This document shows positions 34,640 to 47,500 of a stretch of 64,000 nt of DNA, piece by piece (within the stretch, counting starts at the first letter, position 1; the number at the start of each line of letters is the position of its first letter). The notes under the pieces were generated by a model, which worked only from the letters and a program-made list of their open reading frames with translations, was not told where the DNA came from and ran no database searches. Origin of the DNA: Diphasiastrum complanatum. Lineage: Eukaryota; Streptophyta; Lycopodiopsida; Lycopodiales; Lycopodiaceae. Location of the stretch: contig CM055111.1 of NCBI GenBank assembly GCA_029204225.1, positions 20,281,003-20,345,002 on the forward strand, read 5' to 3'. Both the position numbers and the translations under genes were made by a program.

Positions 34640-35714
34640 GTAGAGGTGAGGAAGTCCTCCAAATCCAAGGTAGAGCCTCCAAATGTCCTCCAAGCAACCT
34701 GCAAGCTTCAAGATACTCCCCAACTCCAAGCTAGGATGCCTCCACCTGCAAGTAAGGATTTGCAAGCCTCCAAGGATCTCTCCTCCACTTGTGTCCCTAC
34801 TCTTTAAACACAAAGATAGATAACAAGCTGGCCTCAAGTATTCACCACCCAACCATAGCTAGATCGAAGCTCCAAGCAAGACCTATCTAGCACCCCCTTG
34901 CTAACCATAAACAAATCACAAGCATACCACAACACTCCATAGCATACTCAATATCCAAACCCTACTTATGTCCCATACCATAAGCAAGATCCAAACCTTA
35001 AGCATACTACCACAAGAAAGCACTATACACACTAGTAGCAACACTAGAGCATAAGCAAAGCAAACAAGAGAGATCTCCCCCTCCCAATGGGCGCCCTACT
35101 ACCCTCATATAGATGGCCCATGGACCCCTCCAATGCACTACGGAGTTTCATGCTCATCCAATGTGAGAGAGAGAAGCCTAGGGGAGTTAAAGAATCTCCA
35201 AGAGCCTCCATAGGCTTATGAAAGGTCAAGAGTCTCCTTCCATAACCTATGACTCTTTGATTGCCTTTCTTGTGGGAGTTGGGAACTCAATGGACACTTT
35301 AGAAGAGCGCCCTCCTACTAGGTCCCATTGCCCAAGTTATGCATGTATACTTTGGTCCTAGACCATGAAAGTGATATGGTTCAAGGTTGAGGCCCAAGGT
35401 TTAGAAAAATAGTCATCCAATGACTTTCTAACACCTCTCTAGGTTCCATACCTCCATCCAAGGCATAGGCACCTACCTGCCCTTAACCAAGGACACTAGT
35501 ACCTTAATCTAAGACACCTACCCTTAATCCTAAGGGTACCTCTTATCCAAGGGTCACGTGACTCCATACCTCTGACCAAGGTATAGGCGCTTGCGTAGCT
35601 GCTCTTATCCAAAGGCACATACCCTTAATCCTAAGGGTAACCCTCCATTTAGCCCCCAACACTAAATGGACCAATAGGGGACTGAAGTACTGCTAGTTAC
35701 ATAGGTATGTAACA
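34640..35714 (-). repeat. 3' LTR region of chromovirus B (left end uncertain)
   Basis: On the minus strand a purine tract (AGGGGGAAGGAA, 35715-35726) is followed by TGTTACATACCTATGTAAC, the LTR start, which resembles the start of chromovirus A. The LTR contains a duplicated ACCCTTAGGATTAAGGGTA phrase (about 35520 and 35620) and further left many AGGCTTG/GGAGG words. Where it ends is not clear. Confidence 0.5.
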
Positions 35715-35734
35715 TTCCTTCCCCCTAAACTCTT

Positions 35735-37170
35735 GTAGGGAAAAATTTAGAAAATTCTTCTAGAGATCAGTCTCCTTTTCCCAGGTATCCTCCTCTTCTG
35801 ATTTGCCCCTCCACCTGACTAAAAATTCCCGAAGCACAATACTTCATAGAGTCCTCTGCCGGCTATTAACAATCACCTCGGGTTCAGGTGGTCCACTCAC
35901 GGACTCATCACGAAGAAGTTCTACTAGATCTTCCACAGGGACCAGGGTCTCCCCAACCCCCAACGAGGGTTTCAACTTACTAACGTGGAAAACAAGATGA
36001 ATTCCAATGTTAGTTGGAAGGTCTAGTTTGTATGCGACCTTGTTTATTACTTGGATAACCTTAAAAGGATTGCAATACCTAGGCGCCAACTTTGCACACT
36101 TTTCCCTAGAGTGATTAGGGACTCTAAAAAACACCCAATCGTTGACCATGAATACCTTGTGCTTCCGAGATAGATCAGCATAGTGCCTTGCCCTGTCCTA
36201 GGCACTTCTTATGCTATCTTTAGCCAACTGTAACATTTCTTGCATATCCACAAGGAAATCAGCTGCGGCTTGCACCCGTAGGTTTTTCATGCCAACACTA
36301 ATTGGTGATCAAGGTTGAAAACCATACATAAGCATGAAAGGGCTGAATCCGGTCGCTGAATGTTTTGCATTGTTATATGCAATACTCTCCTATGGACAGA
36401 TCATCCAGAATCAGACGGTCAAACAGAAAGGACCAATCAGACGATCGAAGATAGCTTGCCAAAAATTTTCAGTGAATTTTGGGTCACGGTCACTGACAAT
36501 ATCGCAAGGCAGCCTGTACAGTCGAAAAAAGCTTCTCAACAAACAATTGAACTAGTTCTGAAGCTTTAACAGTAGTTTTCGTTGGGATAAATTGAGCAAA
36601 CTTCGTAAGTCTGTCAACAATGACCCAAACCGAATCATGGCCCTTCCCTGTACGTGGAAGCCCGACTACAAAATCCATAGATATACTTTCCCACTTTCCG
36701 ATAGGAATATCTAAAGGATGTAATAGGCCATTAGCCTCTCTGCTTTATTTAACTGGCACTTAGTACATTTAAGTACATAGGCCTCTACCTGACTTTTCAT
36801 CTTAGGCCACCAAAATTGCCTTCGAACTAAGTCAAGTGTTCTTTGTATACCCGGATGTCCTACGCATGGACTATCATGACACTCATACAAGATTTGGGCC
36901 CTTACAGTGTCATTCTCTGGTACACACACCTTTCCTTTACGAAACAAAATCTTGTTTTGAATTAGAAAATCCGTTTCAGTCTTTCCCTGATTCGAGGAAT
37001 CTTGCAAACCTGAATCGACCCCCAAAAGTACTTGTTGCCAATACTTTCCAAAAAAAAGATCGAACTCATATAGTCCTTGAAGAGACTGAAACAACCCCGG
37101 TTCTATAACAGTAAAGCACAACTGGTTAATAACCGGTAACTGACTCAAAGCATCCGCTAGACTATCTTTG
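35735..37170 (-). pseudogene. Chromovirus B: integrase (with micro-inversion) and chromodomain
   Basis: Read on the minus strand from 37170: RNase H tail LADALSQLP, zinc site (ECHDSPCVGHPG...CTKCQ), MDFVVGLPRTGKG (first Asp), VSDRDPKF (second Asp, after a frame change near 36520), then FWQAIFDR. The next block, [19 protein letters not shown] with the catalytic Glu, lies on the opposite strand (plus, 36396-36452), after which the minus reading resumes with YNNAKHSATGFSPF. KLAPRYCNPF and a chromodomain (EFLVRWRGKSEEEDTWE, about 35840-35790) close the protein. Protease and RT are absent. Confidence 0.87.
36396..36452 (+). other. Inverted integrase segment
   Basis: Nineteen codons of integrase ([19 protein letters not shown]) read on the plus strand while both flanks read as integrase on the minus strand. 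About 25 residues expected after this block are also missing. Confidence 0.8.
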
Positions 37171-37320
37171 AATGCCTAGAAGCCTAGGGCTTGGACAGGT
37201 CAAGGGATTCTTAAGGCCCTCTTTTCAATCACAATCATCATAGGACATGTCTATTTGTCAAAACAACTCAACGATCATTGGAGGGAAAAAATAGCAAGTC
37301 CCTTACCCCATTTCACCTAG

Positions 37321-37400
37321 AAAAGTCAAGTCCCCCCTATGACAGATAACTAGGGTTAAGAAAAGTCAAGTCTCCCCTATGACAGATGACTAGGGTTAAG
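37321..37400. repeat. Two tandem copies of a 40-bp unit
   Basis: Units 37321-37360 and 37361-37400 differ at about two positions. The block lies in the intergenic stretch between chromovirus B and the VAP4-like gene. Confidence 0.9.
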
Positions 37401-37599
37401 AAATCTCAGGTGGGATAATTGAAGATGCCGAGGAGTACTGCCCAACATTTTCACATGCCATGGGGCCCCTATTTTTCAGGAGCAGTTTATTTTTAAATTT
37501 TGTAGGTGAGATAACATCCTTGAGAACAATAGAGGAGAAAGAATAAAGATCTCCCAAACAGATTTGTGTGTGAAAGGGGAGCGATGGAAGGTGGAGGAT

Positions 37600-37731
37600 A
37601 AGTTTGACTCAGTGTCACTATTGACCCCTACATGTGTGAAAGCAACCGTTTAATGCGGAAAGCCCAAGTTTGACTCAGTGTCACTATTGACCCCTCCATG
37701 TGTGAGAGCAACCGTTTGATGCGGAAAGCCC
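37600..37731. repeat. Two tandem copies of a 66-bp unit upstream of the VAP4-like gene
   Basis: Units 37600-37665 and 37666-37731 differ at about four positions. They lie 0.85-1 kb upstream of the likely start codon, within a plausible promoter. Whether they hold regulatory sites is unknown. Confidence 0.9.
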
Positions 37732-38019
37732 ATTGATCCTGCAAATCATACACAATTTGTATTCCTTTTGCAAAATAGTGGTTTTAATAAAATTAGAAGT
37801 AAGTAGTTCACATATTTTAAACTTTCAAGTGGCTTGAGTTATCATCCAACGCGTTCATGGTGCCAAGTCCTATTGAAATGCACTGACGTGCGCCAGTCAA
37901 AACGAAGCATCCAGCAAATTGCGCCCGTCGATGTTGACCCCGTCCTGTAGACAGCCCGTGGAGGATCTGATCCCCAAGAGACCAGGTGGAAATACAGAAG
38001 CGGACCTGGCAGAAAGGAC

Positions 38020-38574
38020 GAGAGAGTGCGAGAGAGAGAGAGAGAGACAGAGAGCAAACGAGAGAGAGAGGGCGGTTTCGGCTATGGCTTCCATCGATGC
38101 GTTTCGTGTAGCATCGTGAAGGTTAATAATGTGTTTTTTGCGCGGATCTGATTAGATCATGCTTCAGTATATGTTTTGTGATGCTTTTCGGGGTTTTGAG
38201 CCCGTTTTCTAGCTTCATTGCCATGTCTTTTAGTTCATTGTAATGAGTTGCTGATCCACAGAGGTCTGCGTGTTCATCCTCTCCACTCTGTATTATTCAA
38301 CCAGAGAAGTTTTTCGCCTGCCAAATCTATCTTTTAATTCAATGTTTTAGATTAAGCCGCGCTGCTGTTTGTACAATCTGAGGTTGGTGAGTTGGGGCAT
38401 GACGAAAGGGTATTTTTGAGGCCGTGCTTAGGAATCTGGCATATGTATTTTGATCTGTCGGTGGAAAGACAGTGAGCAGTGTGTTTTGGTTGAGGTCTTG
38501 AGGGGCTGCGGTTGCTCTGAAAGAAAGCTTGTTGTTGAAGAGGTTGTGAGGCTGTTGTGTGTCTTGAGCACGGC
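38020..38574 (+). promoter_or_regulatory. Putative 5' leader of the VAP4-like gene with GA tract and upstream ORF
   Basis: A GA-rich tract (38026-38070), common in plant promoters and leaders, is followed by a small upstream ORF, ATG at 38084 to TGA at 38117-38119 (11 codons). The leader then runs about 450 bp to the first in-frame ATG of the main protein. The transcription start and any leader intron cannot be set from sequence alone. Confidence 0.4.
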
Positions 38575-41500
38575 ATGAGGTGGTGGCAAAGGATAACAGC
38601 CGAGCAGCATCCAGTTTTCGTACCCGAGCAGCGGCAACCACAGCATCAACCGCAACATCAACAGCAACACATGGAAAACAATGACAATCCATCGGGTTTA
38701 AGATCTGTGTCCGCCGTGGCTAGGGCATTTTTACTGAGCAAGCGCCGGCTACGACTTGATCCGGAAAAGAAATTAGTCTTTTTATGTAAGTTTCAATCTC
38801 CCTCAAGCTTTCTCGTATGTTAAAACTGGAGATCCAAAAGAGGGGTGACAGTTCAGAGCTCGTGCTGCGAGATTTGATTTGGCAGAATTAGTCAAACCTT
38901 TTTATTTTTTCCCGCATTGAGTAGAAAGAGTATCCATTCCTATTGTGAACAAATAAGAAGAGATTGTTAATCTGGAGTTTGAAAATCCGACATTAGATTT
39001 TGTCTCTCCATGATTTTCATCCCTTTTTAGGAAAGAACCCCTCATAATCACAGGGACACCAGAATTACCATATCTTGAATTTTGTGGATTTAATTGCTGC
39101 AAAAGGAGCTATTTAATGGCAGTAAAGAGCTTGCATAAAAATTGAAAAAGGATTTTCCCTATCACACTGCTGTTGTGTCTCACCGTAGGTGTTTAGATTC
39201 TAATTTGCTGTATCTTGTTTGAAGTTTAGTAACCTGTGCCAAGTCTCAAACTGTAACCAGAAGAATCTAGTGCCTTTTGAAGATGATCAGACCTTTCAGG
39301 AATGATCAGATACACCACTGCTGTAAAAGAATAATGCTAGTAGCAAAGGATTGTGGGACAGATGAAAGTCATGCTTGCAATAAAGTTTAAGTGGTCCTGC
39401 ATCCTTTTAATGTATTCGTGTGGCGACATCAGGTGCTTTGTGTTTGTCCCGAGATTGATTTTTTCAGAGCTTCGCTTCAGGAATTTATTTTAGGTGTGCT
39501 GATATTTGCATCTCAAATTTTGTATTCTCTTGTTAAAATTGGAAGAAGGATTTCTCTACCATTTTTTTTGGAGTTGTGTCATAATTTGCTTTATACCCTC
39601 CCTGCACATTTCACAGTTTATGCTACCTGCTTTACATATTTGCACTCTTGTTTGGGTCAGAATTCCTGAAGCATTCTAATCAGAATGTTCTGGAAAAATA
39701 TGATTTTTAATTGTGATTTTTTGGTTTTTTCAAAGGGAGGAGTACAAAAGAGAGTTTGGGGGAAAAAAAACGTTAAGAAAATGATTGTGACAGTTTTAAG
39801 TCCATTTAGATTTTACAGTAGCCTGTATTTGTAGATTTGATTGGTCAACATTTTGGAGCTTCTTTTGTCTATTGTGCAATTTGAACAAGGTTTTTTTATG
39901 CACATACTGGTGCTTGCACATGATCAGAACCCTTTCAACATTTTGGAGGTGCTTTTGGCAAAGTTTGTTGTTCTGTATGGCATTTTGAGAAATATCTTTG
40001 GCATCTTAAAGCCAAGTTGTCTATATGTCTATACATGCTGATGACTCTCCAAACCAGAAACCATAAAACCATTTATCAATATTCTCACAATTTGTTTTCA
40101 TTTTTTACTTCCATACTGAGCCAGCTATCTTCCACATTATTGGGACATAATTCTACCAATTTTGCCATCACTTTGAAGGGCATATCTCCATATTTTGGTT
40201 GCTAGTTTTGCATACCAGTTCCTTCTCTAATCATGGTATGCCCAAGACAGGAGCTTGACTTTGATCCTGAATCAAGAATGTTGTCTAACGTTTAGAGAGG
40301 TGTTGCTGACCAGTTAACAGGAGAGATTTCATATTGGATTCTGTCATGAAAATCCTTTCATAGGACATCAATAAGAGCCCACCAAGCTGCATCCAAATCT
40401 TGGAAGACAATAATAGCCCATGTTATCTTTCCACTCAGCCTCCTGGGGAATATGATACTTTCTTGGTCCATAATTACAAGGACAATGTACACCTGGTTGT
40501 TCATTCTGGTTTGCAGGTGGTAACAAGCTATGAAACATGGTTGCCTGTTTCGGAATGGAGTAGTGTTGTGGAGAGTTCCATTCTCGAACGAGCCTTGAAA
40601 AAAATAATTTTTAGTATATTTTTTTTCGATAGCTGATTGTTTCTATCTGGTATTGTGGATCATGGTAGCAAAAGACAATTGCTGGATCAGGGCAATTTTT
40701 TTTCATTGCTGCTCATTTCTGCTTCAAATGTACATTAACCAAACTCCGCAGTTGGGGGTGCATTTTTAGGGTTAAGCTGGGCGCAGGCATGTTGTCAGTC
40801 AACAACAGAACTTGATGGGACCTTTGATACGAATCCTGAAATGGAGAATTCCTGTCTAGAAGATTTGAAATGCAGACCTAATGCATCCATAGATCGAAAC
40901 AAAGACAAATTTCAAAGAAAGAAATCATCTGAATTTTTCTGAAACTCGTACCCATTTTTTATTAAATTTTGAAACTCGTTCTGACCAGTACGTTCTGGAA
41001 CGTAGTGGACAGAATGCACAGCACGTGCCGACCTGTTTTGGTTGGAACGGGTTTCTGAGCTATGAAGTCAGCTTGTTTAGATCGATATTCATTTCTATAG
41101 GCACTGCAAGAATCATTTAATTGGCAGCAACATGCCATGAATGGTTGGGCTTCCATGCTCAAGATTTGCTTGGGCTTCTTTCTACTATGTAGACTTAAAG
41201 TGATCAAGGTTTAATTGAGCTCCATTGCGAATTTCACAGCATTCTGAGTAATGCTGAGGGTTGGGCATGCCATTTGAAAGCAACTTTGGTACTATGTTAG
41301 TGCATTGGGCCTTTTTTCACATGATATACCAACTTTCTTGCTCAGAATGGACTGAGTGTTATGTTGTATAGGTAGAAAGAATCAAATCCTGACTAGGTTG
41401 TACTGTGTGAAGATGAGTTTCATAAAATTCTTAATGGATTAACCAATCAAATCCTTTATTATATTGTCATTTTATTTTTGTGAAGGAAAAAACTCCATAG

Positions 41501-44500
41501 GTCTTATATGGAGGATGCTGGGTTTTTGTTCTGAGTGTGTATACATATTTTTCATATATGCTAACTGAGTTCAACTTGTGTGGGGTGGTTGTAGATGAAC
41601 CTGGCAAGCAAGTGTCGAGTGCAGTAAAGATAAAGAATGTAAGCAAATCACATGTGGCATTCAAAGTAAGTGATATCCTTAAAAGTCAATTCTATTTGAT
41701 AGAATGTTCTTTCTTCAATTTTGCAAATTAACTGCTGATATTTTTCTCGTATGAACCCTTTCCAGTCATTCCATTAACCAGGAAATTCTAAATATTCATT
41801 CTGTTGCTCTATCTCAAAAGTTAGCCTTTTTCATTTTCGAAGTTTAAGATTCTATGGTGCAATATTGAATCATGATAATAATCTACTCCTCTTTTCATTC
41901 ACAATTTTTGCATTCCTCTTCTATGTAAGCATCTCTGATTGAGATGCCGGTGCTCTAAGTGAAGAGAATCTTGGCAAAGGAATATGAGAGGGCTCCTTGT
42001 AATATTTTCTTTATGCTTTATTGTTTCAGTTTCAAACAAATGCTCCAAAGAGCTGTTTCATGCGTCCTCCAAATGGCGTCATCAAGCCAAATGATACGAT
42101 ATATGCAACAGGTAGTTAAAAGTTCATATCTCAATGTTCCTTGACTTTTGTGCACTGAGCTGATTTAGAATTTGTGTGTGCAAGGTAGGTCTCATTGCTA
42201 GTTTATGGCACATTTGCAGTTGTCAAGTTTGTGGAACAGCCTGAGCGTCCACAGCAGCAAAAAAAAAGCAAGGAGAAGTTTAAGATTGTCAGTTTAAAAG
42301 TACCAGAAGGAACAGAATATACTCCAGAATTGGTAATGGCTTAGTTTACATTCCCTAGGATAGTGATGACTTGTAATGCTACCTATCTTTGTATGTGGAC
42401 ATGGGTATTTTATTTGGTTAATTTTACTCTTCAAAGTTAAGTGGTAGTCTTCATCTGAGTTTGCCCTTCATCTCCTAAGACTGATAGGAACTTAACACCT
42501 TAGTCTCTACGTAAGCTATTGTGGACACTCGTATCTTTATGCAGGTGATCTTCTACTCTTGTGGTGTGATGAAGTGAGTAGGAATGTTGTGGCATCTGGT
42601 CCATGCTATATGTGGAGTTGATAGTTGGATATTTTGTGAGTGGACTCGGTAGAGTTAAAGTTTCTGCATCTATTTTTGTTATGCCTATGTAGCATCTTAT
42701 CGAGCAAATGAAAAGCGAGATGTAATATTGATAGAAAAGAGTAGAGCTTTTTTTGTTGTATGAGTGGACATGCAGTCCTCTTTTGAGATCACCTAAGATG
42801 TGGCCAATTAGTTTGTGCTGGTAATCATTATCTGTAGTGGTGCATTTAGCCCACCAGTGACATTCTCTGATTTTGCTTGCTAGCTGCGGTGATCACATGC
42901 AATACTTCTTATGTGTTTATGACAAAATGGGGACTTCATTTGATTAGCTTTGGTCATTAGCGCTAGTTTCTACCCTTAATTATGGCTGAGTCTGCCCTTC
43001 ACCTCTGGAGAATCAAGAGAACTCATGACGGTCTCTATGTAGTGTACAAAAGCCAATGTACATTGTAGACGTATCTTTGTGCATGTGACCACCCACTCCT
43101 GGGCGGGGATGATGTGAGTAGGGATGCAGTCATATTTGGTCCAGGCTAAGTGGAGTTGGTGGTTTGATACTTTGTGGGGCTTCTAAGAGTTGAAGATAGT
43201 AAACATCTTGTTCTTATTTTTAGGTCGTATTCGAGGATCAATAATCTTTTTGTTGTGTGAGTGGATGTGCATTGTGAATACATCTTTGAGATCTTTGCCA
43301 AAGACGTGGGCGCTAACACATTTTATCTTTAGCTTCGCACTTTTTGCACTGACTACATCCTCTTTCTCCTTTTGTTTGAGCAAGCTGAAGTTTGATGTAA
43401 GATTCCTTACATTTCTGTGAGAAAGTAGACTCTTCAGTTGATTGCCTTCATCATGGCTGAGTGTGTCATTCACCTTCTGAGAAGTGATAGAAGTCTGAAA
43501 TCTATAAGATGACAAAAGATCAGACGGATCTAACATTGCCTGCAGCTTCGACATTAGAGATGGATCTGAGTGCAACTCTCGAGCTCAAGGAGCTCAAACT
43601 GTGCGATAAACAAAAAATCTAGAGTCCAAAGGGATTCGTTCTGGAGTGCTGAAAACGATATATCTCGGGCTCAAAGGGGCTCTCAAGTACCTTCTCTTTC
43701 CATGTTAATAAAGAATTTGTAGTCTCCTAGGGTCTATATACTTTAGCTAACATTGCAACTTTACACAGGTTTTACGTAAGTGAACTGGATCTACACTTTT
43801 CTTGTGTGAAGTGCAAGATGTATTCTTATTTTAAAGTTTTTCTTTTCCGGCTGGTGAATAAAGCCAAGCCTTTGAATTTATGATATTTGGCCGTGAGTCA
43901 TGAGTCTTAGGTTCTAGTTTGGCCCTATTGAGGACATCAGCTTTCTCAAACGAGGGGAGGATGTTGTAAAGTTGACTCGGGTGCACCTAGTGTGCCCCTT
44001 AAGACTCGGAGGGGTGACACTCCTAAAAGTCTAGAGCAAGTACGAAGTCAAGGCCTGAGTGTCTGACCTGTGGTGAGCCAGTCAAGTAGTCACAAGTCAT
44101 GAACTAGCTCTAGAGCTCGAGTCATAGCCTAGTCCGCTCCTAGGACCCATGTCGAGGAGGTTGATTCTGCCTGTCGGGATAGCTCTCGGGATCCATATCC
44201 GGGAGCAAGATCTCGAGAGCTAGACTGATTCTGCCAGACTTGCAAGCTTAATCAGCAAAATAAAAACTAAGTCCAGAAAAACATGCTTTATCAAACAACA
44301 CTATATGCTAGGACAGAGGGGTCGCTCCAAATCACAGCAGAACTATAGGGGGAGAGTTATGGACTTGGCTATTTACATTCGCCACGTCCATTCGCATCTA
44401 CTTTACCGTTACCTTTTATGCATAAGCAGGCCCTGGGCTCTCTATTTTATTGTTTACTGGCATTCAGACTGTATGGTTGGCCTTGGGCCCTATTATTCAT

Positions 44501-47500
44501 TTATTGAGATATTACCTTGGAGGGGGGCCCTCTTGTAGGGCGCACTATTTTCCCTCCCAGTTGACTCTTATCCTCTGGACCCCTTTTTAGGGCTTCCTGT
44601 TGGGTATAAGTAGGGCTCCAGTGTCACTTTCATTTTCAGCTGATGATATGGATCTCTCTCCTTCAGCCTCCTTAGTCTCTCCTTTTATTGCTTTCTAGGA
44701 TTAAGTCTCGCTTTTATGCTACTTTCTAGATTACTTGTGGATCCGTTCGTAACTTGGTATCAGAGCACTTTCTTGAGCCAATTTTTTTTTTCTTTCCAAA
44801 GAGCGCCCATCCACCGCGCCTACCTCTTTACCCTAACTCCTTGCCCTCCATCGCTGTCCCTCCTTCACCCTCCCTCGCTGTCCCTCCATCACCATCGCTG
44901 CCTACCTCGCTGCCCCTCCTTCACCTCTCTCGCTACCCCTGTCCCTCCTTCACCCTCCCTCGCTGTCCCTCCATCACCATTGCTGCCTACCTCGCTGCCC
45001 CTCCTTCACCTCTCTCGCTACCCCTGCTCCCACGCTATCCCTCCCCCTAACTCCATCGTTGCCCCTGCTCCCTCCTTCACCTTCCACGCTACCCCTCCCC
45101 CTACTTCCATCACTGTCCTGCTCCCTCCTCTCTCGCTACCCCTGCTCCCACACTGTCCCTCCCCCCTACCCCATCGCTGCCCCTGCTCCCTCCTCCTTCA
45201 CCTTCCACGCTATTCGCCCCCCCTTGGCTGTCCTGTTCCGTCCTCTCTCGCTACCCCTGCTCCCACGCTGTTCCCTCCCCCCTCCCCCCTCGCTGCCCCT
45301 GCTCCCTCCTCCTTCACCTTCCACGCTATTCCCTCCCCCCCCCCCCTCCTTGCTGTCCTGCTCCCTCCTCCTTCGCTACCCATGCTCCCTCCTCATTCAC
45401 CTTGAGTCACAAGGACAACTTTTTGCAAAAGTTCATACTGCTTTCGGATTTCTCTGTTTATGCAAAAGTGATCTCTGCTTCCATTGATGATTTCTCTATT
45501 GGTGAACACAGCAGGTTGAAGCATTGATCTGTTGCACCTACGAGTTCTTGTGAGTCACTTACGTGTTTTTGATGGCGTACCTGTCGTGACGACTTATGTC
45601 CTCTCCTTCAGTTCGTCCATTGGATTCCGTACGTCTCTCGCTCTTGCTCTAGTTTCATTCCTCTTTCAGTATGTCGGAAGCTCATTCTCCGACCACGAGT
45701 GAACACCCTCAGGATGCTTTGACAGATCATATTCGTCAAGCCATGGATGCTGCTATTTCTAACCTCTCTTCTCATTTAGATATTGTCATGACCAATCTTG
45801 CCTCATTTCAGTCCTAGATTGATGCACTACAGCCCCATGGTCCTGGCAAGGCTCCTATGACGCCTATCCTTGGGACACCGTCGTCCTCCAGTTATCCCGG
45901 TGGCCATTTTGGTGGGCCTCCCATTCCGGCTCCTCCACCTCCTGGATCTCACCCCTTTTCAATACGACAGGTCCTGAACCACACTTTGCTCGTGATTTCC
46001 GCGACCGGATACAACTTACTACCTATTCTGGTTCCTTTGATGGGAATCTTCTAGAGAATTGGTTTGCTAAGCTTGATACTTATTTCCAGATCTACCCTAA
46101 GACTGGTGTTCAGAAGATCCAGTTAGCCGCCTTACATTTAGATGGTCGGGCTGCCATGCCACTTGGTGGCAGGTTTTTCGTTCTGATCCTGAACGAGAGG
46201 GGATGCATTTATGGCCATCTTTTCGCCGCGACCTTCGCCATGCTATGATTGATCCTCAGTGGCTGAGTCGCCAGCGTGATCTCTTTCGTAATCTCACTCA
46301 TACTAGCGACCTGGCGTCCTACACAGATTAGTTCACAGAGCTATCTTACCTCATCTCATGCTACATTGCAGGACTTCGAGGTGCATTACGCTATGATGTC
46401 GCATCTTTTCGACCCCATACTCTTTCTGATGCTATGTCCCTTGCTAGTACTCTGCAGCATAAGTACCCTGATACACCATTTTCCCGTTTTTCCCGTCCTC
46501 GTCCCCCCTCAGTTTCTACTCCACCCCCTAGATTGCCTTCCTCCTCTATTGCTTCTTCTACCACACGTCCTCCTATTCCTCGCCCTGCTTTTGTCCGCCG
46601 TTACACTTCCGTAGAGTTTGCCAACATTCAACAGAAACGTCTTTGTTTCCGTTGTAAGAGTCCAGATCACCTTGCTCGTGATTGTCGCCAGACTCCTCTT
46701 ACTACTACTGCTGTTTTCTATCATGAGGGCACTGATACTGACGATTCTGATATCTATATCCATATCTCCGACGACCTTGATCCTGTTTCTGAGCCTTCTT
46801 TTGACCTCCTACCAGCTACTTGCCAGGCCCAGCTTGCTTATGCTACCTGGACTGGGCGTCCTGGTCCTCGCTCCATTCGGTTATGCATACGCATTATTGG
46901 ACGGGAATATATTGCTTTAGTGGATACAGGCAGCACACATTCCTTTATCAGCAGTTACACTTCCAGTCGGATCCATGCTTCACCTATTTCTGCGCCACAG
47001 CCTCTCAATGTTGAGGTTGCCAGTTCTCATTCTTTCTCTAGTTCTCAAATGTTCCAGGGCTTGGCATACCGCATTGGGGATTTTTCTGGACAGGCGGATC
47101 TTTATATTATTCCCATGGAGCGCTATGATCTTATTCTTGGTGCTGATTGGTTTGCTTCCTTTGGTGCCGTTACATTGGATTTGACACGACAGACACTCAC
47201 TTTTGTGCATGATTCAGTTACCCACTCCCTTGTTGGCGTCGATTCCCAGGACGATTATTAGCTGATCAGTGGGAAACAGTTTATGCGTAGCCTACCTAAG
47301 GCTCATTGTGCGGCTCTCTTATGTGTACAGCGTGCTACGTGATGAGGTTGAGCTTCAGATCTCTACTTTATTAGACCAGGGTCTTATTGTTCCCAGCCAT
47401 AGCCCTTTTGGTGCCCCTATTCTCCTTGTTAGTAAGAAAGATGGCACCAAACGTTTATGCGTAGACTATCGTGCCCTCAATAAGCTAACTATCCGTAACC

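Noticed and set aside
43183-43575. 130-codon minus-strand frame in intron 4
   Set aside because: It overlaps the degenerate intronic repeat, has no recognised domain and no counterpart frame in the other repeat units.
44716-45487. Proline/serine/leucine-rich frame of 229 codons
   Set aside because: It lies in the C/T-rich leader minisatellite of the Ty3 element, between primer site and gag; composition alone keeps it open.
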